In this document: positions 14,667 through 21,024 of the stretch, one piece after another | Numbering within the stretch: position 1 is the stretch's first letter | Layout of the letters: each line of letters opens with the position of its first letter | Origin: Bacteroidales bacterium | GTDB taxonomy: Bacteria > Bacteroidota > Bacteroidia > Bacteroidales > JAGOPY01 | Assembly: GCA_030638325.1 (NCBI GenBank) | Contig: DAOWEV010000236.1 | Coordinates: 1-21,024 of the forward strand | DNA: 21,024 nucleotides | Direction: 5' to 3' | The notes under the pieces: model-generated | The model's input: only the letters and a program-made list of their open reading frames with translations | What the model was told of the DNA's origin: nothing | Databases searched by the model: none | Program-made: the position numbers and the translations under genes

Positions 14667-14748
14667 GTTACGGGTTACGCGATACGGGAGTGGTGAGTAG
14701 TGAAAACGAAACCCGTAACCTGTAACTCGTAACTCGTAACCCGTGACA
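14667..14748. repeat. Inverted heptamer arrays forming a hairpin (GTTACGG / CGTAACC)
   Basis: Three units (GTTACGG, GTTACGC, GATACGG at 14667-14687) face five units of the reverse-complement type (CGTAACC, TGTAACT, CGTAACT, CGTAACC, CGTGACA at 14714-14748). The arms 14667-14688 and 14712-14733 pair at 18 of 22 positions around a 23-base loop. It lies downstream of the minus-strand gene at 14786 and may act as its terminator or as a 3' RNA structure. Confidence 0.85.
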
Positions 14749-14785
14749 ATAAAATCCTGTTTGAAGCCTCCCACGCAATGCAAGC

Positions 14786-16768
14786 TTATCGCAATAGCAT
14801 CACATTCCCCTTAAAAGTTACTCTTTCTTCACTACCGTCCCGTTCAACATAGTAGTTTATCAACCAGACATATACATCACCCGGGGCTTCTTGTCCTTTG
14901 TAGGTACCATCCCAGCCATTCTCAACATCATTCGATTCAAAAACAAGCTGGCCCCATCGGTTGTAAATATACATTTCAAATTTATTAAGGATAGTACCCG
15001 CACTCACGTAAACCTTAAAAATATCGTTTACACCTCCCGGCCTGAAAGCATTTGGGACCAACACATCAAAAAGCAATACCACAACGCTGTCCATATTAAA
15101 ACAGCATTTATAGTTTTCCACGACGACCCAATAGGTCCCCGGCTCGTTTATAGTGATGAACTGGGATGTTTCCTGTGTGCTCCACCAATAATAATCCATG
15201 TCCGGGCCGGCATCCAGCTTGATACTGGAGCCCTGGTACATATATACGGTGTCTCCCAGGTCGACAAAAGGTATCTCATTGACAATAACCTGCTCGGAAT
15301 AGGTATAGTCAGCACCATTATATGTCTCTGTAACTGTGACGTTATATACTCCCGCTTCCGAGAATTCATGAACCGGCCTTATATCGGTTGATGTATTATT
15401 TGAGCTGGCAGGATCATCAAAGTCCCAGAGAATAGAGGTGATATTGGCTTCATTTCTGAGTTTCAGATAAGTCATATCGTAATGACAAATACTGTCAACA
15501 TCAAAATGTGGCAGGTCGAAATAAGTCTGCATAAAATTTGGCATACCCCAACTGCTGTTTTTGCCGGCAAGATCAAATGTTGTGGTAGCTCCTGAAAGCA
15601 GGTTAAAATTACATTCTGCCCCCGGCCGGTTCGGGTTATAGATGACACTGACACTGCCGAGTCCAACAGTGTTAGATGCTCTCGCAACATATATCTCCCC
15701 ATCAGGGCCAATTTGAAGGGCACAAAACCTGATACCCGTCGTGTCTTCCGCTACCAGGTAAGGATTGTTAAAAATGCCTGAGCCTGCATTTATATTAAAC
15801 TGCCAGAGTTCTGAGGTATCAGTTCCACTTCCCGTAAAGGCAGCTGTTCCATACAGATAATCCATATTCGGGGAGAATGCCACGCCATAGGCATTATCAT
15901 AAACAGCAGCGGAAGTGACCGCATTACTAAAACCACCGGATGCATTATTAAAATTCAGAATTTCAAAGATGCCTGTACCGTTTATTGCCAGGGCAAGCTT
16001 TGACCCATCATGTGAAAACTTCATGTTTCCAATAAAATTGTTCTCGAAAATATCGCCCTGGTGGGTTGCCCCAAGATTTGAAGAAACATAGTTTTCATTC
16101 ACCCCACCGGAAGTCACAGGGAAAGCACAAAACTCTTTTGAATTCCATTTGTGTGCAACCACCCAGTAATCGACTCCATTCTGATGCTTCACAGCGGTGA
16201 TCTTGGAACTGACTTCAGGTAATAATGGAACATTTTTCACTTCAGTCACATCTCCATAACCATTATTCAAAGACATATCAACCTCAGAATATCGAAGTCC
16301 TTTTTTTGTGGTATCAGTAGGAAAGAACCGGATGATATCCAGGGTAAAAATATAATATATGTCCGGATCTTCCGGATTGGGAACAATAATGGCAGGTTGT
16401 GTTAGCCCGGGGTTTCCGTCCAGTCCTGTGCCGTTTGGCATCAGGAGCCGCCTGCTGTCCCAAACATTTTTACCGTCCGTATACAACAACAGCTTCCCTG
16501 TACTGTCAGATAATACTGCACTGCATTGCGGCATATTGTAGCCCCACATGTCTGTAAGTGCTGCGCGCGGATCCTGTAAAAAGTCAATGCCGGCATTTTG
16601 TCCGAAATACCAAGTATAAGCCTCATAGTGTGCAACAGGGCAATTGGTATTTCTTATTTCTGCTTTTAAAACCCCTTGGCTAAAAGATATAGCAGAAAGG
16701 GATAAAAGAACCAATACCAGGATTAATTGAACACTGTTTTGGAAGTTTTTTAAAACCAATGATTTCAT
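14786..16768 (-). CDS. Secreted PKD-domain protein with T9SS type B (gliding-type) sorting domain
   Basis: A large exported surface protein. Residues 1-31 are a signal peptide ending in SFSQ. The region from about 50 to 418 starts YTWYFGQNAGIDFLQDP and includes LSDSTGKLLLYTDGKNVW and QPAIIVPNPEDPDIYYIF, a repeat-rich beta-structured region common in Bacteroidetes surface proteins and perhaps a propeller. A PKD domain covers about 419-496 (SILWDFDDP, HEFSEAGVYNVTVT), followed by an Ig-like segment (497-569). The last 91 residues, VPNAFRPGGVNDIFKVY to the end with IYNRWGQLVFES and GWDGTYKGQ, are the type B C-terminal sorting domain read by T9SS. The ligand is unknown. It is followed by the hairpin-forming heptamer arrays. 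Confidence 0.88.
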   Translation of the reverse strand: MKSLVLKNFQNSVQLILVLVLLSLSAISFSQGVLKAEIRNTNCPVAHYEAYTWYFGQNAGIDFLQDPRAALTDMWGYNMPQCSAVLSDSTGKLLLYTDGKNVWDSRRLLMPNGTGLDGNPGLTQPAIIVPNPEDPDIYYIFTLDIIRFFPTDTTKKGLRYSEVDMSLNNGYGDVTEVKNVPLLPEVSSKITAVKHQNGVDYWVVAHKWNSKEFCAFPVTSGGVNENYVSSNLGATHQGDIFENNFIGNMKFSHDGSKLALAINGTGIFEILNFNNASGGFSNAVTSAAVYDNAYGVAFSPNMDYLYGTAAFTGSGTDTSELWQFNINAGSGIFNNPYLVAEDTTGIRFCALQIGPDGEIYVARASNTVGLGSVSVIYNPNRPGAECNFNLLSGATTTFDLAGKNSSWGMPNFMQTYFDLPHFDVDSICHYDMTYLKLRNEANITSILWDFDDPASSNNTSTDIRPVHEFSEAGVYNVTVTETYNGADYTYSEQVIVNEIPFVDLGDTVYMYQGSSIKLDAGPDMDYYWWSTQETSQFITINEPGTYWVVVENYKCCFNMDSVVVLLFDVLVPNAFRPGGVNDIFKVYVSAGTILNKFEMYIYNRWGQLVFESNDVENGWDGTYKGQEAPGDVYVWLINYYVERDGSEERVTFKGNVMLLR

Positions 16769-16868
16769 AATTTCAGGAAAGTAGCCTTAGTTTAGAAAAA
16801 TAGTATTTATCACAAATCTTATAAAAAAACGTGCAATATATTGAAAATATTTCAATCCGCCATAGAAT

Positions 16869-19622
16869 TTACCTGATAATGATCTTCTCATGGTAAATAT
16901 GGCTGTCACTCATCAACCTGATCAGGTATACCCCGGTTGGCAATTCATTTAAATGTAATTCCTTTTTAAAGGAACCTCGTATTCCTGTGCTCTGCTCACG
17001 GTATAAAACCTTGCCGGTAAGATCCGTAACCATAATATCCAGGTCACCGGAGTAGTTCTCAACCCGGAGGCTGAAATTACCATCATTCGGATTCGGGTAA
17101 ATATATATGGTTCCGAAGTACTCATGTGCCGTGATGCCAAGACATTGGGAAAAATCAAAGAATACCGTGATTGTCTCTTCCGTTTCACACCCATTATCAT
17201 TCGTCACGATAACTGAATATGTTTTAATATCAAAACCGATGCCGGTTGATCCGGCTTTTATTGTTTGCTCAGTGGATCCGTTTGACCAAAGGTGGCTGGC
17301 GCCCGGATTTCCGGCATCCAGGATAATGGTATCATAAACACACACAGAAGTATCAGACCCCAGGTAAACAACCGGTACGTCATATACTGTTACTGCAACA
17401 GTTCCTGTGGCCTGGTTAAACCCATCATCGATGGTAATTGTATAAAGTGTAGTTTCAAGTGGTGATACCATTGGGTTTTCTTCGGACGAATAAAATCCTG
17501 ATGCTGAGGACCAGGAGTAACCATATGAGCCAGAGCCGCCCCCGCCAAGAGCAAACAACTGTGTTGATTCGCCCAGGCACATTTCCTCAGGGGATGCTGC
17601 CGGGCTAACACTTAAGGCATCGCCTGAGACAGTCACTGTCATCTGGGCCGGATCACCGCATATACAAGATGTCTGCATATCCGTTATGGTAAGGGTAAAT
17701 AAGGTAGTGGCAACAAGATTGTTCGTTTCAGGATCAGCAACATCAGGATCCACCAGTTTACCAGCCGGTTCCCAATGGTATGCATAGGCTCCTGAGCCCC
17801 CTGAAGCGGTACCTGAAAGGTTTGTATTGGTGCCATGAGGAATTGTTTGGTTCGGGCCTGCATCCGCAACCGGCAATTCATGGACAATAACGGTCACTGA
17901 TCCCGTTTCAGTGTTAAAACCATCGTGAATATTAACCATATACGTAGTTGTCTCGGTGGGAGCAACTTCGGGATTCGGGATTTCGGAATTGAACCCGGAC
18001 GGGTTGGAACTCCATTCATAGGTATAATCTCCGGATCCTCCTGTTGGCAAAGCCTGTAACTGGCTGGTCTCACCAAAACAAATGGCCAGCGGGTCCGCAA
18101 CAGGATTACAACCAAGCGCGCCGCCCTCAATGGTAACCAGCACTTCGTCATTATTCGGACAATTGCCCTGGTTGTCGGTAACAGTCAGTGTAAATAAAGT
18201 GGATTCGGTGAGGTTCACAGTCTGTGGCGACAAAACCGCCGGGTCGACGAGCTTCTGGGCCGGTTCCCAATGGATAGAATAGCTACCTGAGCCTCCACTT
18301 GCCTGACCGTTCAGAGTTGTATAAGTGCCATAAGGGATGGTCTCATCCTGGCCTGCATTCACCTGTGCAACCGGGTCTACATTCACCGTGACAGAGTCAA
18401 AGGTTTCGCCCTCGCAATTTATATCTTCCAGGTGCGATATCTGATACACCGTATTTGTGGTTGGATATACTGTTATAACATGTGGAGATGAATTGGCAAT
18501 GATAGTCTGGGCGTTGGTTCCATTTGCCGTATAAGTAATATTCCATGGGGATTCTCCGGTAAGGTTGAAATTAAGATCGGCTCCCTCTCCTTCACAAATA
18601 GATGCATTCCCACTGATTGTACCGGATGTATATGGATAGGTGTCAAAAGACACTGATGTTCCGAGAATAGCCCTGCAACAATGGAGATCACAGACCTGGG
18701 TCAGGGTATAGGTAGTGGGTACTGTCGGATAAACAAAAATTGTATCTGACGGGCCATACAAACCGGTTGCAGTATAAGTATTGGTACCATCATCATAATC
18801 GACCTCAAAAGGGCCCCAGCCTGTCAGATCCACAAAAATATAGCCCGGGGTACCAATACAAATGGTTGTATCTCCACTGGTCATTGCCAGAGTCGGACGT
18901 TCGTTGACAATGACTGTTGTAATAGCCGGGTCACTGCTCTGTCCGTTAACGGTGATCGTACAGGAATAGTCACCTCCGTTAGCAAGTGTGACATTCAGGA
19001 TAACAGGATTCTGCATACCTGATACAAACCCGCCCGGGCCAGACCACCAGTAGGTTGCGTTTACTATAGTGTCGGCATAAAGATGAAGGGTCTCCCCAAC
19101 ACATAATGGGCCATTATTCCCAACCGGAGGAGGTAAGATCGTACAATCAGTTGTTCCGCTTCCGGAAGTCTGTTCAAAAGTAATATGACATGGCTGCTGA
19201 GAATAATTGGTGATAAGCAAAATATAATATTCTCCTGTTTGCCCGTTCGGAATATAGCAATTCTCCGTTGGGTTGGGAGAATAGCTGCAATCAACAATTT
19301 TATTGCCTGTCAGGCCGGCAACGCACGGATCGATGGGATCATCAAAAGGTCCCCAACAGATGAAATCAATGTCATGTAAGGGCGTGCTGTACATATAAAT
19401 ATTAATGTCTCCGGGATCGTCTATCAGCATATGGTACCAGGCTGGAGCAGGCTGTGTCTGCAAGCATCCGTAATTGGCCCCGGGCTGGGCAGAACCTGTG
19501 GTTCCTGCAGGAAAATTATAAATGGTGCCGGTGCAGAAGGGTTCCGAATTCTCACAAAGCAAACCTTGAGAAAATGATTGGTAAGATATTATCAGCAGGA
19601 ATAAAAACAGAAATTTCTTCAT
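16869..19622 (-). CDS. Secreted multi-domain adhesin-like protein with T9SS type A sorting domain
   Basis: A 917-residue exported protein. Residues 1-19 are a signal peptide (SYQSFSQG). The next part, to about 155, has several cysteines and FICWGPFDDP, a start often found in T9SS cargo. The middle is a series of Ig/SprB-like modules. A two-module unit is repeated: a module with HWEPA(Q/G)KLVDP and FTLT(V/I)TD is followed by one with SGDYTYEWSS or SGSYGYSWSS and (H/D)DGFN, and the pair occurs twice. The last 79 residues (IYIYPNPNDGNFSLRVENY, then LPTGVYLIRL) are a type A sorting domain. It is likely a cell-surface or secreted binding protein. Its C-terminal 165 residues are closely related to the partial gene at the right edge. 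Confidence 0.88.
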   Translation of the reverse strand: MKKFLFLFLLIISYQSFSQGLLCENSEPFCTGTIYNFPAGTTGSAQPGANYGCLQTQPAPAWYHMLIDDPGDINIYMYSTPLHDIDFICWGPFDDPIDPCVAGLTGNKIVDCSYSPNPTENCYIPNGQTGEYYILLITNYSQQPCHITFEQTSGSGTTDCTILPPPVGNNGPLCVGETLHLYADTIVNATYWWSGPGGFVSGMQNPVILNVTLANGGDYSCTITVNGQSSDPAITTVIVNERPTLAMTSGDTTICIGTPGYIFVDLTGWGPFEVDYDDGTNTYTATGLYGPSDTIFVYPTVPTTYTLTQVCDLHCCRAILGTSVSFDTYPYTSGTISGNASICEGEGADLNFNLTGESPWNITYTANGTNAQTIIANSSPHVITVYPTTNTVYQISHLEDINCEGETFDSVTVNVDPVAQVNAGQDETIPYGTYTTLNGQASGGSGSYSIHWEPAQKLVDPAVLSPQTVNLTESTLFTLTVTDNQGNCPNNDEVLVTIEGGALGCNPVADPLAICFGETSQLQALPTGGSGDYTYEWSSNPSGFNSEIPNPEVAPTETTTYMVNIHDGFNTETGSVTVIVHELPVADAGPNQTIPHGTNTNLSGTASGGSGAYAYHWEPAGKLVDPDVADPETNNLVATTLFTLTITDMQTSCICGDPAQMTVTVSGDALSVSPAASPEEMCLGESTQLFALGGGGSGSYGYSWSSASGFYSSEENPMVSPLETTLYTITIDDGFNQATGTVAVTVYDVPVVYLGSDTSVCVYDTIILDAGNPGASHLWSNGSTEQTIKAGSTGIGFDIKTYSVIVTNDNGCETEETITVFFDFSQCLGITAHEYFGTIYIYPNPNDGNFSLRVENYSGDLDIMVTDLTGKVLYREQSTGIRGSFKKELHLNELPTGVYLIRLMSDSHIYHEKIIIR

Positions 19623-19661
19623 CTGTCAGGATTTTTTTTAAGACATTTAAAATTTAAAATT

Positions 19662-19674
19662 CCGGATAGTCCGG
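19662..19674 (-). terminator. Weak candidate terminator after the 139-residue gene
   Basis: CCGGA and TCCGG pair around a 3-base loop; on the minus strand the hairpin is followed by an A/T-rich run (AATTTTAAATTTT). The stem is only 5-6 bp, so it may be a weak or partial stop between the two minus-strand genes. Confidence 0.3.
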
Positions 19675-19690
19675 GTCAGGGTATTACTAT

Positions 19691-20110
19691 TTATTTCAAG
19701 AGGGTCTTTTTATATTTATCATATTGTTCAAGCCAGGTTGATCTCTCTTCATCAGAAAACTGAGCGTTTGCTTCAAGGGCTTCATCTTTCAGATCATTTA
19801 TCAGGCAGATGACTTCTTCTTCAGCAGTAATATCAAAAGCTTTGAACCACATCTGCTCATTATCTATATCAGGATCAATGTTAACCACAATTTTCTCCTT
19901 ATAGACCAGGTTTAAAAAATAGATCCGTTCAAACCTGGAGGGAAGCTTTGTAAGGTCAGTCACGTAATAGTTGTTTTCGCCATCATCGACTGCCAAAACA
20001 CAAAACCTGTCCCCAAATTTGTGCTGGTCAAACTGCAGGTCAGACTCCTGGGCAAGGGCAGATATTGTCATAAAAAAAAGAGCAAATACTATTGAAACAA
20101 AACGATTCAT
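19691..20110 (-). CDS. Small exported hypothetical protein (139 residues)
   Basis: I do not recognise this protein. Residues 1-20 are a clear signal peptide (VFALFFMTISALAQ), so it is exported to the periplasm or beyond. The mature part is acidic, with two cysteines (FCVLAV and VICLI), and ends in a Lys-rich helix (EQYDKYKKTLLK). There is no lipobox, no barrel pattern and no T9SS sorting domain. It has its own candidate -7 box and lies 68 bases upstream of the 917-residue surface protein, so the two could be expressed together. Confidence 0.65.
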   Translation of the reverse strand: MNRFVSIVFALFFMTISALAQESDLQFDQHKFGDRFCVLAVDDGENNYYVTDLTKLPSRFERIYFLNLVYKEKIVVNIDPDIDNEQMWFKAFDITAEEEVICLINDLKDEALEANAQFSDEERSTWLEQYDKYKKTLLK

Positions 20111-20177
20111 AGGTCTTAGTGTTTAATTATAAATCAAGATGATTGGATATGTATTATACAGATTTTCAATAAATCCG

Positions 20178-20185
20178 CAAAGATA
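20178..20185 (-). promoter_or_regulatory. Candidate -7 box for the 139-residue gene
   Basis: On the minus strand this reads TATCTTTG, an exact TAnnTTTG match. A TTTG lies 15 bases upstream, closer than the usual 19. The leader would be about 60 bases. Confidence 0.45.
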
Positions 20186-20352
20186 ATAATTTTACTGTTA
20201 CAAATATTCGGGAATAATACATTGAAATGTCAATTTATAGCTTGACACATTTCGGGCCTTTTTGTAAGATTTCTGATTTTTTGCTCAAACAGAAAAAGAC
20301 ATGTATCTGGCTGATTTAATATACCTTATGTGCTTCTTATGATGTTTTGCTA

Positions 20353-20424
20353 TTTAGATTGTTTCTAAGTTAGGGACTCCATCCTCAGCCTAGGATGGAG
20401 TCCCTTATTTAGACTGAGTCTAAG
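20353..20424. terminator. Long palindromic hairpin, likely terminator
   Basis: The core is a perfect 13-bp stem, GGGACTCCATCCT at 20373-20385 with its complement at 20392-20404 and a 6-base loop. Pairing continues outward for 8 more positions with 2 mismatches. Direct repeats of 17 bases (20353-20369 and 20408-20424, 4 mismatches) flank it. The second contains the exact palindrome TTAGACTGAGTCTAA. It lies 18 bases after the stop codon of the minus-strand gene, which suggests termination, but the T-tract on that strand is poor. Confidence 0.55.
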
Positions 20425-20442
20425 AAAATCAAATGATCTTGA

Positions 20443-21024
20443 TCAATCTCCAAGAATTATTAATTTACCGTGAAAAGTTCCTTCATCAGTTTTTAACTGA
20501 AGGACATAGATGCCCGGTGAAAGGCCTGAAAGGTCAAGAGTATGGGTATCATTCTTTAAGTTTGCAGAAATGATCTCCTTATAAACCTGTTGACCATCCA
20601 CATTAAATAATCTCAGTGTGATTTCATGCCTAAAGGGGATCAGGTCGATGGTTATACGTCCCTCAGCAGGATTAGGATAGATGTTTACCATGGACTGGCT
20701 TTCCTCTTCATCAATGCCGAAGCAGTAAGCAAAATCAAAAACAACTGTGATATTCTGAGTGCTTTCACAGCCATGTTCACTGGTGATGGAAAGCGAATAG
20801 GATTTAATATCAAACCCGATACCGGTCGTCCCTACTTCAATGGTTTCGGTCACAGCCCCGTTAGACCAGAGGTAACTCCAGCCGTGCTGTGTGTTGTCAG
20901 GATATAACTCAATGGTATCATAGGGACATTCATAGAGCTGATCCTGGTTATTGTTCATTGTAAATTCAGGAGTCTGGTAAACCGTTACGGTAACCTCGCC
21001 CGGTGGATCTGTTATGTTAAACCC
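20443..21024 (-). CDS. T9SS type A sorting-domain protein, C-terminal part (cut by window edge)
   Basis: The frame stays open to the right edge of the window, so the start lies outside; a Met at 20958 is internal. The visible 193 residues begin GFNITDPPGEVTVTVYQTPE, the end of an Ig-like module. A segment with LWSNGAVTETIEVGTTGIGF and FDIKSYSLSITSEHGCES follows. The last 80 or so residues (VNIYPNPAEGRITIDL to the end, with LSPGIYVLQLKTDEG) are a type A C-terminal sorting domain. It aligns along its length with the end of the 917-residue protein, including the GIGFDIK(T/S)YS segment, so the two are tandem paralogues. It is probably exported to the cell surface by T9SS. Confidence 0.85.
   Translation of the reverse strand, partial: GFNITDPPGEVTVTVYQTPEFTMNNNQDQLYECPYDTIELYPDNTQHGWSYLWSNGAVTETIEVGTTGIGFDIKSYSLSITSEHGCESTQNITVVFDFAYCFGIDEEESQSMVNIYPNPAEGRITIDLIPFRHEITLRLFNVDGQQVYKEIISANLKNDTHTLDLSGLSPGIYVLQLKTDEGTFHGKLIILGD

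Larger units (their letters stand above)
20111..20442. other. Gene-free stretch with promoter and long palindrome
   Basis: No gene is seen. It contains a -7 box for the gene at 19691 (20178-20185) and a strong palindromic hairpin structure at 20353-20424 just after the stop codon of the partial gene on the right. The rest is AT-rich. Confidence 0.6.

Noticed and set aside
20409..20423. Operator for an iron or manganese regulator of the DtxR type
   Set aside because: The palindrome shape would fit a dimeric regulator, but it lies downstream of a gene and I cannot match it to a known box.

Overview
The window reads as a chromosomal stretch of a Bacteroidota (Bacteroidetes) bacterium, probably anaerobic or fermentative. 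The evidence is two kinds of type IX secretion (T9SS) C-terminal sorting domain, a PorT-like outer membrane barrel, the order rpsP-rimM with a tailed S16, and several TAnnTTTG -7 promoter boxes. I see no tRNA, rRNA, transposase or CRISPR array.

Region 1 (about 1-5289) is a compact operon, hoxF-hoxU-hoxY-hoxH-hoxW. It encodes a cytoplasmic NAD-linked bidirectional [NiFe] hydrogenase (group 3d type) and its own large-subunit maturation protease. HoxF oxidises or reduces NAD(H), HoxU and HoxY relay electrons through Fe-S clusters, HoxH holds the Ni-Fe site, and HoxW clips HoxH after metal insertion. General maturation genes (hyp) are not in the window.

Region 2 (5290-7840) holds a small unknown protein, ribosomal protein S16 with a very long acidic repetitive tail, and RimM. 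The intergenic DNA here is full of short tandem repeats and a REP-like palindrome. Region 3 (7841-10561) starts with a MITE-like inverted-repeat element. It is followed by a membrane-anchored spermidine-synthase-like protein and a lipoprotein version of a PuuD-type gamma-glutamyl amidohydrolase, probably one operon.

Region 4 (10562-21024) is all on the minus strand. In transcription order it holds a T9SS type A protein cut by the window edge, a small exported protein, a 917-residue T9SS type A protein with duplicated modules, a 660-residue T9SS type B protein with a PKD domain, a soluble spermidine-synthase-like protein, Tex, and an outer membrane barrel. No part of the secretion machine itself is present.

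The most unusual signal lies between the genes. At least ten short tandem arrays occur, with quite different sequences but always a 7-bp unit. Several begin within a few bases of a stop codon. Two loci carry the unit in both orientations, so the transcript could fold into a hairpin. This looks like a heptanucleotide repeat system scattered through the genome, similar in form to the heptamer STRR repeats known from heterocystous cyanobacteria. Its role is unknown.
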